DNA of 26,008 bases from CAMEON01 sp963643175 (GCA_963643175.1 CAVIJF010000023.1:1-26008), one strand, 5' to 3'; counted from the first letter of the stretch, positions 1 to 7,743 are shown. Program-made: numbers and translations. The notes: a model not told the origin generated them from the letters alone.

Positions 1-240
1 AGTGGTCGCCCTCGGCCAGCCCGGTGTCCGTGCAGGTGGGGGAAATTGCGTGGTCAATTACAAGGTCGTGTCCCAGCGCGGGAACGGTTTCCTGCGCCGT
101 GCGGTACTCGCACCGGGCGCAGTGGTCGCCCTCGGCCAGCCCGGTGTCCGTGCAGGTGGGGGAAATTGCGTGGTCAATTACAAGGTCGTGTCCCAGCGCG
201 TGGATTGCTTCCTCCTCGGCTGTGCCGCACAGGCGACAGG
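1..240. repeat. 120-bp tandem repeat inside the lipoprotein gene
   Basis: Bases 1-80 and 121-200 are identical, and the remaining 40 bases of the two units (81-120, 201-240) are diverged. The period is 120 bp, or 40 codons, so the repeat keeps the reading frame. The identity at DNA level means a recent duplication or gene conversion. More units may lie beyond the left edge. Confidence 0.9.
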
Positions 241-457
241 TGCGGGTGCGCACCCCGTCCTCCGTGCAGGAGGGCGCGGTCTGCTCCACCCATTCACCCC
301 ACTCATGCAACTCATGCGGGGCGGCTCCGTCACTTTCCGTCAATTCCAACGAATTTTCCGGGGGGGGGGCAGCAATTTCAGACGATTTGCCGATGCAGGC
401 ACCAAGGCACAGCGCCGTCAGAATGCCGACCAGCGACAGAAACCGGATACTCCTCAT
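1..457 (-). CDS. Repeat-containing surface lipoprotein, 3' end cut by window edge
   Basis: Reading the minus strand from ATG at 457 gives an open frame of at least 152 codons that runs off the window. The N-terminus (MRSIRFLSLVGILTALCLGAC) is a lipoprotein signal peptide with lipobox L-G-A-C and Cys21 as the lipidated residue. A Pro-rich, acidic linker follows. Then come repeats of about 40 residues of the form GHDL...PTCTDTG...C-x2-C...PAL: one diverged unit and two near-identical ones. Such Cys-containing repeats are common in surface proteins of gut Firmicutes; their function is not known to me. The start lies 8 bp after the stop of the upstream dehydratase gene, and its AGGAGG (471-476, 13 nt from the ATG) lies inside that gene, so it is the last gene seen of the nagA unit. 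A run of ten G (360-369) in the linker is in frame here. Confidence 0.8.
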   Translation of the reverse strand, partial: MRSIRFLSLVGILTALCLGACIGKSSEIAAPPPENSLELTESDGAAPHELHEWGEWVEQTAPSCTEDGVRTRTCRLCGTAEEEAIHALGHDLVIDHAISPTCTDTGLAEGDHCARCEYRTAQETVPALGHDLVIDHAISPTCTDTGLAEGDH

Positions 458-465
458 ACGGGCAA

Positions 466-2562
466 TTATTCCTCCTCCGTTCCGTCTTTGCTCTCCTTGC
501 CTGATTTTCCTGTGCGGTGCAACCCGTCTTTCCCGGTGGGCTGCGCCGGCCGATTATTGGGAGTGTCCAGGTCCCGTGCGGCCCTCATTTCCTCTGCCTC
601 GTGGGCATGCTGATTGACTTCTTCAGGCTCACGGAAGGTCGGCACGACCTTCTTCAGCGCCTCCCGGATAAGCGGCGACTGCACATCGTCGGCGGCATCG
701 TCCACTGCCTTGCGCAGAATCGCCAGTTCCTCGTCCACCTGCTCCCGTGTGGGCGGCTGTTCACGCTCAATGTAGATGAGTTTGTTTGATGTCTGATCGC
801 AGCTGATTTTGTTAACCAGCAGCTCCTCATACAGCTTCTCGCCGGGACGAAGTCCGGTTTGTTTGATTTCCATGGTCTTGTTGGGGATGAAGCCTGCCAT
901 GTAGATGAGGCTTTCCGCCAGACTCTTGATATGTACCGGGTCGCCCATGTGCAGGACGAACAGCTCACCGGACTTTGCCATAGCGCCCGCCTGCATGACA
1001 AGCTGGCTTGCCTCCGGGATGGTCATGAAGAAGCGTGTGACCTCGAAGTCCGTAACGGTTACGGGACCGCCCTCCGCAATCTGCTGCTGGAACACCGGAA
1101 TCACCGAGCCGCTGGAGCCCAGCACATTGCCGAACCGCACGGCGGTGAACACGGTTTTGGAATCCCGCCGGCACTGAATCACGCGCTCGCACATCCGCTT
1201 GGACGCGCCCATGATGTTGGTGGGGTTGACTGCCTTGTCGGTGGAAATCAGCACGAAACGGCTGACGCCGTACTTTTCGGCGGCGTTGGCGGTGTTGTAG
1301 GTGCCGATGACGTTATTCTTGACTGCCTCGCAGTCATTGCATTCCATCAGCGGCACGTGCTTGTGCGCGGCGGCATGGAACACCACATCGGGGCGGTAGC
1401 GGCGGAAGGTCGCGTCCAGTCTCCGGACGTCCCGCACGGAGCAGATTTCGTCGATTATCTCAAACGTGTCCGGATACTTTTTCCTGTCGCGCAGCTCCAG
1501 GCACAGATTGTAAACGCCTTCCTCCTGAATGTCCAGCACAATCAGCTTCTTCGGGTGGCACCGGGCGATCTGCCGGCAGATCTCACTGCCGATGGAGCCG
1601 CCGCCGCCCGTGACCAGTACGGTCTTGTCCTTGTAGAAGGCGCGGGTGGCGTCGTCGTTGACGTGCAGGGGTTCGCGCCCCAGCAGTGCCACGTAATCCT
1701 CCTCAGTCAGCTTCCGGATAAGTCCCGGCTCACGCGGTCCGGAGAACACCTTGACCTTGCAGCCGGTCGCGGCGTACTTCTTGCACAGATCGCTCAGCGT
1801 ATTCTGCGGAATCTGCGGAAGCGCAATGAAGATTTCCTGAACCGGCATACTCTTCAGGCGTGCCACGATGTCGTCCGCTTCATCGAACACCCGGAGTCCG
1901 TTCAACATCATGCCGACTTTCTGCTTGTCGTTGTCCACGAAGCAGTAGGGCTTGTAGTGCGAGCTGTTGTTGAGCTGATCCGCCAGCGACTGACCCACCT
2001 GTCCAGCGCCCACAATGGCGACACAGATGCGGTTCTCCTGCTCCGCTGTCGGGCGGAACAGCCGTCCGCCGTTCTCATTCACCTGGGCGTGGTACAGCTG
2101 GTAGGCAAAGCGCATGGCAAGCGTCCCCAGCGAGAACAGCGATATGACGCAGAAGGTCAGCCAGAAACCGATGTGAATGCCCGGTACCCGCTCGTTCAGG
2201 TTGCGGTTGACGGTGTAGGCAACCAGACCGCTGACAGCGTCCGACAGGAGCATGGTCAGGTATGCCGTGACGTTGGGGTAGCGCCAGATATTGGCGTAAA
2301 CATGGGTCAGCACCCGCCCGATCATGGTGCACGCCAGCAGGACCAGGAGGCAGGGCCAGTAGTGCAGGATGTCGTATGTCCTGCCTGTCGATTCCCTGCC
2401 GGCGCAGAACAGCACCAGCGCAAACATCAGGCACAGCCATGTAACGTCAATGAAGGCAAGCAGGACCCGCCGTCCCTTGCCGCCAAGCGGTCGGATGGTG
2501 TGTTTCTGCTCCGCCTGCTGCTGATTGACTTCGCTGTCGTGATTCTTGGTCTGTTCCGTCAT
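466..2562 (-). CDS. Membrane-bound NDP-sugar 4,6-dehydratase, FlaA1/WbpM/CapD family
   Basis: The 698-residue protein has the layout of large membrane-bound UDP-GlcNAc 4,6-dehydratases that start synthesis of modified amino sugars for surface glycans. About four membrane helices lie at residues 32-155. A first Rossmann-like domain follows (VAIVGAGQVGQ, about 181-191), then the catalytic short-chain dehydrogenase domain with TGGGGSIGSE (318-327). The active-site stretch STDKAVNPTNIMGASK (440-455) has Met451 and Lys455, the S-M-K variant known from this family in place of Ser-Tyr-Lys. The C-terminal 60 residues are charged and low in complexity. The start overlaps the stop of the upstream membrane-protein gene (ATGA, 2559-2562), so translation is likely coupled. 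The substrate is inferred from the family; neighbouring nagA fits an N-acetylglucosamine-related role. Confidence 0.88.
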   Translation of the reverse strand: MTEQTKNHDSEVNQQQAEQKHTIRPLGGKGRRVLLAFIDVTWLCLMFALVLFCAGRESTGRTYDILHYWPCLLVLLACTMIGRVLTHVYANIWRYPNVTAYLTMLLSDAVSGLVAYTVNRNLNERVPGIHIGFWLTFCVISLFSLGTLAMRFAYQLYHAQVNENGGRLFRPTAEQENRICVAIVGAGQVGQSLADQLNNSSHYKPYCFVDNDKQKVGMMLNGLRVFDEADDIVARLKSMPVQEIFIALPQIPQNTLSDLCKKYAATGCKVKVFSGPREPGLIRKLTEEDYVALLGREPLHVNDDATRAFYKDKTVLVTGGGGSIGSEICRQIARCHPKKLIVLDIQEEGVYNLCLELRDRKKYPDTFEIIDEICSVRDVRRLDATFRRYRPDVVFHAAAHKHVPLMECNDCEAVKNNVIGTYNTANAAEKYGVSRFVLISTDKAVNPTNIMGASKRMCERVIQCRRDSKTVFTAVRFGNVLGSSGSVIPVFQQQIAEGGPVTVTDFEVTRFFMTIPEASQLVMQAGAMAKSGELFVLHMGDPVHIKSLAESLIYMAGFIPNKTMEIKQTGLRPGEKLYEELLVNKISCDQTSNKLIYIEREQPPTREQVDEELAILRKAVDDAADDVQSPLIREALKKVVPTFREPEEVNQHAHEAEEMRAARDLDTPNNRPAQPTGKDGLHRTGKSGKESKDGTEEE

Positions 2563-3377
2563 GATTCCGTACCTGTATTTCCCGCGGCGCGGGAAGTCCT
2601 TTCATCGATAGGTATGTTTGATTCTGTATATGTTTTTCCGGAGGGTTCCGGCTCCCCTGCCGTCCACAGTGCCCCCGCCAGAAGGCAGCGCGGCGCGGCG
2701 TAGAAGAGGAGCGGGACAAAGACGCCGAGTGCGCACGCAAGGCAGCAGCCCAGCATCCGCAGGCGGAGAAGGAAGGTGTCGCGAAGTCCGCGCGTGCGCC
2801 GCCAGCCGCAGGCAAGGCGTCCCGCGCTCAGGGCGGCGCCGGCATAGCCCGCACGCAGACCCGAAAGCCACAGGACAAACAGCCCGTACCCGACCGCCGG
2901 CAGAATCAGGGCACCGTGCAGCACGCCGGGTGCCAGCTGAAAGGCAAGCACCGGGGGAAGAATTGCCAGCGCCGTCCAAGCGGTGGCTTCCAGACCGACC
3001 GCCAGACAGGTTCCGTATGCGCCGGGCGAGCGGAAGGGATACAGGCACGCCGTGAGCCGTGCCGCCATGCCGGCGGTGCCGTCCGTCCGACCCGCCCGGA
3101 GGTTCTGGTCCGCCGCCAACAGGATTGCCAACCGGTACACCGCCGCGCCCAACGGGAGCGACAGCGTGACGGTCGGCAGGAGGCGGACAGCCCACAGCCA
3201 CGGGGGCGCGGGGATGCCGCACAGCTCCAGTGCCGTCTCCGCACAGGCAAGCATCCACTCCTGTGTGTACAGGAAGAGCAGATACAGGATCAGCGCCAGC
3301 ATCAGGGTAAAGCGCGGCGACGTCCGACCGGAGAGCCGGTCGCCCGCCTGCCGCCATGCCGTTCCGGAGGCGGTCAT
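2559..3377 (-). CDS. Multi-pass membrane protein of unknown function
   Basis: I do not recognise this 272-residue protein. It has five or six hydrophobic segments, at about residues 22-42, 62-90, 121-147, 152-176 and 206-238, with Arg-rich loops between them, so it is an integral membrane protein. There is no signal peptide and no catalytic motif that I can see. The start at 3377 is chosen because its ATG overlaps the nagA stop as ATGA (3374-3377); an in-frame upstream codon at 3419 would overlap nagA by 46 bp. The same ATGA overlap joins it to the downstream dehydratase gene, so three genes form one coupled unit. A role in envelope or glycan assembly follows only from these neighbours. Confidence 0.75.
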   Translation of the reverse strand: MTASGTAWRQAGDRLSGRTSPRFTLMLALILYLLFLYTQEWMLACAETALELCGIPAPPWLWAVRLLPTVTLSLPLGAAVYRLAILLAADQNLRAGRTDGTAGMAARLTACLYPFRSPGAYGTCLAVGLEATAWTALAILPPVLAFQLAPGVLHGALILPAVGYGLFVLWLSGLRAGYAGAALSAGRLACGWRRTRGLRDTFLLRLRMLGCCLACALGVFVPLLFYAAPRCLLAGALWTAGEPEPSGKTYTESNIPIDERTSRAAGNTGTES

Positions 3378-4567
3378 ACGGCACCCCGTTCCCCGGAACG
3401 GAGGAGGACGCCGCCGCACATGACGTGCGTGGGGGTTCCGTCGGCATTCAGTATCAGCAGGTCGGCGCGTTTACCCGGCTCCAGCGATCCGATTTCGCGC
3501 TCCAACCCGACCTCTATGGCGGGCGCCATGGTCGCGGCGTACACTGCCGTCCCGAAGCTGACACCCGCGAAGTCTGCGTAATTGCGCACGCCGTCCAGAA
3601 GGGAGAGCGTACTGCCGGCAATCGCGCCGTCGTGCGTGCGCGCCTTGCCGTCCTGCACGGTGACGGGCATTCCGGCTATCTGATACTCGCCGTCCGGGCA
3701 GCCGGTCGCCTCCATGGAGTCGGTAATCAGCACTAAGCGCTCCCGCTTGAGCGTCGCCGCCAGCCGCACCATTTCCGGGGCGATGTGGAACCCGTCGCAG
3801 ATCAGTTCGCAGGAAATATCCGGCGACAGCAGTGCCGCACAGACCGCACCGCCTGCCCGGTGATGCAGCGGCGGCAGGGCGTTGTACAGGTGCGTGACAG
3901 CGGTCGCGCCGTCCGCAAAAGCCTGCATTGCCTGCGCGTAGGTTGCCGCAGAATGCCCCAGTCCCACCGTCGCGCCGCAGGACAGCGCCCGCCGGAGAAA
4001 GCTGCCGTCCGTGTCCAGTTCCAGTGCCGCCGTGACGTGCCGCACACCATGCACGTCACGCAGGAAGCCTTCCAACTCGTCCGCATTCAGGGGTGCCAGC
4101 AGTTCCGGCGCGTGGGCGCCCCGCTTGGCGGGGTTCAGGTACCGCCCCTCCAGATGGATGCCCGCCACGTGCGCCGTCCGCCCGGCGGATGCCGGGTCGT
4201 CCTCCTGCGCCGCCGCCTGCCCGATGCGCCGGATGGCGGAGCGGAGTGCCGCCGGTTCTGCCGACGCCAGCGTCGGCAGAACCGTGGTCACGCCGGAGGC
4301 AAGGTAGCTTTCCAGCATTCGTTTTAGCATGGGTTCGTCGGCGGACACAAAGTCCCCGCCAGCTCTGCCGTGGGTGTGGACGTCCACCAACCCCGGCAGA
4401 ACCGTCCGTCCGCCGATGTCCAGTACGTCGGCGGCGGGCAGCGTCTCCCGGCGGGGTGAGATGCCGCGCGTGACCTCCGCAATGCGCCCGCCGTCAAGCA
4501 GCAGGTCGCCCCGGAAAAAGCCACGCGCGGCTGTATCATATACGGCAGCGTTCGCAATCAGCAGCAT
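3374..4567 (-). CDS. nagA: N-acetylglucosamine-6-phosphate deacetylase
   Basis: NagA removes the acetyl group from GlcNAc-6-phosphate, giving glucosamine-6-phosphate in amino-sugar breakdown and cell wall recycling. The 397-residue frame carries the amidohydrolase marks of the family: VDVHTHG (His64, His66), HLEG (metal-ligand Glu140), GHSAA (His205), THLYNALPPLHHR (His226), the ELICDGFHI segment and ITDSMEATG with the catalytic Asp283. The start at 4567 gives a normal family length and has GGGAAAGGA upstream; an in-frame codon at 4636 would add 23 residues without homology and lie upstream of the promoter -10. It is the first gene of a minus-strand unit and overlaps the next gene by 4 bp. 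No deaminase gene (nagB) is in the window. Confidence 0.93.
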   Translation of the reverse strand: MLLIANAAVYDTAARGFFRGDLLLDGGRIAEVTRGISPRRETLPAADVLDIGGRTVLPGLVDVHTHGRAGGDFVSADEPMLKRMLESYLASGVTTVLPTLASAEPAALRSAIRRIGQAAAQEDDPASAGRTAHVAGIHLEGRYLNPAKRGAHAPELLAPLNADELEGFLRDVHGVRHVTAALELDTDGSFLRRALSCGATVGLGHSAATYAQAMQAFADGATAVTHLYNALPPLHHRAGGAVCAALLSPDISCELICDGFHIAPEMVRLAATLKRERLVLITDSMEATGCPDGEYQIAGMPVTVQDGKARTHDGAIAGSTLSLLDGVRNYADFAGVSFGTAVYAATMAPAIEVGLEREIGSLEPGKRADLLILNADGTPTHVMCGGVLLRSGERGAV

Positions 4568-4618
4568 AGACAACCGAATCCTTTCCCTGTTTTGACCAGT
4601 GTTTCTGAACCTCCCTCT

Positions 4619-4647
4619 ATTATAGCAGATGTTCACTGCTTTTTCAA
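4619..4647 (-). promoter_or_regulatory. Sigma-A promoter of the nagA unit
   Basis: On the minus strand, TTGAAA (4647-4642) and TATAAT (4624-4619) are separated by 17 bp, with TGC directly before the -10 (extended -10). Transcription would start about 45 bp before the nagA ATG. Confidence 0.75.
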
Positions 4648-4711
4648 GAGATAATCACGTTTTTCTGAAATTAAAAATATCGGAAAATCTTGCATTCCGG
4701 CGCTTTTTTGC

Positions 4712-4751
4712 CCGGTGTCGCACGGTGCGGTTCTGCGCCGTGCGGCACCGG
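4712..4751. repeat. Long imperfect hairpin between two divergent promoters
   Basis: CCGGTG-T-CGCACGG on the left (from 4712) pairs with CCGTGCG-G-CACCGG on the right (to 4751), a stem of about 14 bp with one G-T pair. It lies upstream of both the nagA promoter and the pseudouridine synthase promoter, so it is not a terminator of either gene. Its role is unknown; it could be a binding site. Confidence 0.55.
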
Positions 4752-4804
4752 TGCGCGGTCGGATCCGCACGCACAAATTTAATCGCCAAAATTTCCAAAA
4801 GGTA

Positions 4805-4833
4805 TTTACAAAACCGACTGTGTATGGTAAAAT
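4805..4833 (+). promoter_or_regulatory. Sigma-A promoter of the pseudouridine synthase gene
   Basis: TTTACA (4805-4810) and TAAAAT (4828-4833) are 17 bp apart, with TGG before the -10. The gene starts at 4877, giving a leader of about 35-40 nt. Confidence 0.75.
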
Positions 4834-4876
4834 AGACACAAAGCGAGGGATGCCCCGGTAAGGACAGGAGAATAAC

Positions 4877-5632
4877 ATGAGACTGGACAGATTTCTGAGC
4901 CTGTGCGGCAAGGCAAGCCGGAGCGAGACGGCACGCGCCGTCCGCCGCGGGGAGATAACCGTCAACGGGTTGCCTGTCCGGCGGGGGGACAGCCCGGTCA
5001 GCCCGGATACCGACACGGTTGTGTTCCGGGGCGAGCCGGTTGTGTACCACCCGTATACCTACGTTATGCTGCACAAGCCGGACGGGGTGGTCAGTGCGAC
5101 CGAGGACAGACTGGCAGGGGAGCAGACGGTGCTTGACCTGCTCCCGCCGGAGCTGACGCGCCTGCGCCCGGGGCTGTTCCCCTGCGGGCGGCTGGATAAG
5201 CATACCACGGGGCTTATGCTGCTGACCAACAACGGACAGTTGGCGCACCGCCTGCTGGCGCCCGCACGCCACGTGGACAAGACCTACGCCTTCACGGTGA
5301 AATTCCCGCTGTCGGCGGAGGATGTTGCCGCGCTGGAATCCGGCGTGAGCCTGCAGGGGGCGGACGGCGGCACGAACTGCGTGACGGCACCCTGCCGCGT
5401 GGAGCTGACAGACTGCACCGGCAGGGGCGCCGCCGGGCGCATCACCCTGCACGAGGGAAAGTACCACCAGATCAAGCGCATGATGGAGGCGCGGCACAAT
5501 CAGATAACCTCGCTTGCCCGCCTGACCTTCGGACCGCTTGTGCTGGATCCCACGCTGTCGCCCGGCGCGTGGCGCCTGCTGACCGACACCGAGACGGCGG
5601 CACTGGAGGACTGCGGCGGCATGGAGACGTGA
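4877..5632 (+). CDS. 16S/23S rRNA pseudouridine synthase, RsuA/RluB/E/F family
   Basis: The enzyme converts a uridine in ribosomal RNA to pseudouridine. The N-terminal 60 residues form an S4 RNA-binding domain (MRLDRFLSLCGKASRSET...). The catalytic domain begins at VMLHKPDGVVSAT, and GRLDKHTTGLMLLT (104-117) holds the catalytic Asp107. The KYHQIKRMMEARHNQITSL stretch near residue 195 is also typical. The 251-residue length suits RsuA-like enzymes that act on 16S rRNA, but the target (position 516 of 16S or a 23S site) cannot be fixed from the sequence alone. GGAG lies 6-7 nt before the ATG. The next gene follows after 55 bp with no clear promoter or terminator, so the two may be cotranscribed. 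Confidence 0.92.
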   Translation: MRLDRFLSLCGKASRSETARAVRRGEITVNGLPVRRGDSPVSPDTDTVVFRGEPVVYHPYTYVMLHKPDGVVSATEDRLAGEQTVLDLLPPELTRLRPGLFPCGRLDKHTTGLMLLTNNGQLAHRLLAPARHVDKTYAFTVKFPLSAEDVAALESGVSLQGADGGTNCVTAPCRVELTDCTGRGAAGRITLHEGKYHQIKRMMEARHNQITSLARLTFGPLVLDPTLSPGAWRLLTDTETAALEDCGGMET

Positions 5633-5687
5633 GTGCCGGCATCTGGATATTTATTCTGAAAAACATTGCGAAAAGGAGAAAAACACA

Positions 5688-6941
5688 ATGGCAGACCGTT
5701 TCTTGATTACACACTGGTGCGGAGTTCCGCACAAATTTGTCCGTCACGCCGACGGCACGCTGGCAGCAGAGCGCTTTGAGGAAATGAAGGCGGCGGGCAT
5801 CAACCTGATCTGCACCTACGACTACGGCTACCGGACGAACTGCGAGGTGCTGGCGCTCTGTGAGCGTCTGGGACTGCGTGTCATGCTGATTGATGAGCGC
5901 ATCGCGCGGGCAGTCAGCGACAGCGCCCACCGCGCCGAGCTGCTGCGGGCGGCTGTTCGGGATTATGCCGGCTACCCGGCTCTGTACGGTTACCACATCA
6001 CGGACGAGCCGAACAGCGGCGCCTTCCCCACGCTGGCGGCGGTGCGGCAGATTCTTGCCGATCTGGATCCCGCCCATGAGGCGTACATAAATCTGTTCCC
6101 CAACTACGCCACGGCGGAAATGCTGGGCACGCCCACCTACTATGACCACGTGCGGCAGTTTGCCGACACGGTGAAGCCCGAAATCATCAGCTACGACCAC
6201 TACCACTTCATCAAGGGCGAGCCGATGGAGTCGGTCGATGCGGGCGACCGGCGCGAGAATCAGATATACGAGGCGGCATTCCGCAAGGTGGAGCGCCCCG
6301 GCTTCTTTGACAACATCGAGGACGTCCGCCGCGTCGGCGCCGAGACGGGGATTCCCTTCATGGTCATCATTCTTGTGGTGGAGCACGGACCCTACCGCAA
6401 CCTGACCGAGGCTGAGATACGCTGGGAGGTGTTCCAGTCGCTGGCATACGGCTCCAGCCGCCTGTCCTACTTCACGTACTGGACGCCCGGCGTGGATTCC
6501 GACGAGGGCGACGATATGTGGCACTGGCAGAACGGCATGATTTCCAAGACCGGCGAGCGGACCCCGCACTATCACATGGTGGCGCGCATCAACCGGGATC
6601 TGTCCGTGCTGGGCGATACGCTGGCGGGGCGCGAGAGTCGCGCGGTGTTCCATCTGGGGCAGGTGCCGGACAGCAAGGTGAGTTACTGGAACGGTGCCTT
6701 CGGCGATGTGATGTCCCTGCGTGGCGACGCCGTTACGGCGGGATTCTTTGACGGCGGGTACGTCCTGCTGGCGAACAAGGACTACGAGAAGCCCACGGAG
6801 GTGACGTTTACCGTCACGCCTGGCAGGCGCGTCATGCACATGGACAAGGCGACCGGTGTGTGGGTTGTCACGCATGAGGAGGACGGCGCCTATACTCTGA
6901 CGCTGGCGCCCGGCGACGGCGAGCTGGTGCGGGTGGATTGA
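5688..6941 (+). CDS. Cytoplasmic TIM-barrel glycoside hydrolase-like protein
   Basis: The 417-residue protein has the look of a clan GH-A barrel (GH5/GH42-like) followed by a small beta domain. Marks are ITHWCGVP at the start, the walk MKAAGINLICTYDYG (33-47), YGYHITDEPN (100-109) with Glu107 in the acid/base position, IISYDHYHF (166-174), and a possible nucleophile Glu233 in VVEHG. The end, ALTL-type strand plus LAPGDGELVRVD, resembles the C-terminal beta domain of beta-galactosidases. There is no signal peptide, so it would act on imported or intracellular sugars. Substrate and exact family are not known to me, and the activity is inferred. AAGGAG lies about 10 nt before the ATG. The gene follows the pseudouridine synthase gene and precedes repeat copy A. 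Confidence 0.7.
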   Translation: MADRFLITHWCGVPHKFVRHADGTLAAERFEEMKAAGINLICTYDYGYRTNCEVLALCERLGLRVMLIDERIARAVSDSAHRAELLRAAVRDYAGYPALYGYHITDEPNSGAFPTLAAVRQILADLDPAHEAYINLFPNYATAEMLGTPTYYDHVRQFADTVKPEIISYDHYHFIKGEPMESVDAGDRRENQIYEAAFRKVERPGFFDNIEDVRRVGAETGIPFMVIILVVEHGPYRNLTEAEIRWEVFQSLAYGSSRLSYFTYWTPGVDSDEGDDMWHWQNGMISKTGERTPHYHMVARINRDLSVLGDTLAGRESRAVFHLGQVPDSKVSYWNGAFGDVMSLRGDAVTAGFFDGGYVLLANKDYEKPTEVTFTVTPGRRVMHMDKATGVWVVTHEEDGAYTLTLAPGDGELVRVD

Positions 6942-7011
6942 CGGAATCGTTGATTTATTCGGCAGCACATCTCCGGCACCGCATATCGCCCGGCTTACAG
7001 TGTCGCTCCCG

Positions 7012-7154
7012 GCGCAGACGCGGGGTTGCAAGGGGCAAAGCCCCTTGCAAGAGAAAGCTAAAAGTCTTCCCCTTCCTCTCCGGGGGATGGGGTCGGGGGA
7101 TGGGGCGAAGAAAGCAACTTGCACGGGGGCAGGGAACTCCCGGAGACGCCCGGA
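7012..7154 (+). repeat. GC-rich dispersed repeat, copy A, with G-quadruplex motif
   Basis: This fills the 360 bp without a gene between 6941 and 7301. The order is: a hairpin with arms TTGCAAGGGGC (7026-7036) and GCCCCTTGCAA (7040-7050); an A-rich link GAGAAAGCTAAAA; a CCCCTTCC stretch; then four G runs of 5, 4, 5 and 4 (7082-7105) separated by the dinucleotides AT, TC and AT; then a tail with TTGCA and CCCGG. Copy B (23865-24070) has the same order in the same orientation, and copy C (23662-23758) in the opposite one. No open frame with a good ribosome binding site lies in it. Confidence 0.8.
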
Positions 7155-7300
7155 GCAACTCCACTCCCCGATAAATCGGTGTTTCTCTAAAAAATTGCCG
7201 ATTCATTCACATGGAGTTCATCAATGTGGTCTATAATGAGAATGTATTAAAGGAATTGCGCCGAGAGCGGTTCCGATAAAAAAGGAAAGGAGGATTTACC

Positions 7301-7567
7301 ATGTGCCCGTTCTGGAAGAAGAAAAAGAAGAAGTACACCGCGCTGAAGGTCGTTGCCATTGTCTTTACGGCACTTGCCGCGCTGGCGGGAGCTTATGTAA
7401 TCTTTGAGAAGTTTTTCAAGGAGAAGCTCCTGAAGAAGCTGGGTAAGGGCTGCTGCTGCGAGGACGAATGCGCCGATGTCGCCGATGAGGTCGAGGATGC
7501 CGACGAAACTGCCGAGTGTCAGATCGTTGAGCCTGCCGCCGAGGAAGTCCCGGCAGACGAAGCGTAA
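7301..7567 (+). CDS. Small Lys-rich single-pass membrane protein with acidic Cys tail
   Basis: I do not recognise this 88-residue protein. It starts MCPFWKKKKKKYTALK, then has one membrane helix (about 15-36), a basic amphipathic stretch FFKEKLLKKLGKG, a Cys cluster C-C-C-E-D-E-C (about 51-57) and a strongly acidic tail of about 30 residues with one more Cys. The positive N-terminus suggests N-in topology, which would put the Cys and acidic tail outside, but the second basic patch after the helix argues the other way. Translation should be strong: AAAGGAGG (7286-7293) lies 7 nt before the ATG. A perfect TATAAT is at 7232-7237, but no good -35 is at the right distance (TTCACA at 7206 leaves 20 bp). 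It stands alone, ahead of a hairpin at 7630. Confidence 0.8.
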   Translation: MCPFWKKKKKKYTALKVVAIVFTALAALAGAYVIFEKFFKEKLLKKLGKGCCCEDECADVADEVEDADETAECQIVEPAAEEVPADEA

Positions 7568-7629
7568 CCTGCGGCGTCCGACTGCCATCTCGGACAAAGG
7601 TTAGTTTGCGCACAGCGCAGAGCGTGTGG

Positions 7630-7656
7630 GGGGAAATCGGTTTCGGTTTCCCCTTT
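7630..7656 (+). terminator. Possible terminator after the small membrane protein gene
   Basis: GGGGAAA (7630-7636) pairs with TTTCCCC (7647-7653) around a 10-nt loop, followed by only three T. The position suits the small gene ending at 7567, but the short T stretch makes it weak. Confidence 0.4.
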
Positions 7657-7743
7657 GCTGTATGCGGACGCTGGCGGCGCGGTCACGAACCGTAAGCCGC
7701 AGACGCTGAACATCACATAAATCATCACATCACAGGAAGGAAA

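Noticed and set aside
1..240. CRISPR array
   Set aside because: Two units of 120 bp with 80 bp identical and in frame with a lipoprotein gene; no short repeats with unique spacers anywhere in the window.
859..2703. Long plus-strand open frame of 614 codons opposite the dehydratase gene
   Set aside because: It is antisense to a well-conserved protein, has no motif and no ribosome binding site; long empty frames are expected opposite high-GC genes.
4624..4640. AGCAG...CTGCT palindrome in the nagA promoter spacer as a NagR-type operator
   Set aside because: Only 5-bp arms and no match to a known NagR site; too weak to call.
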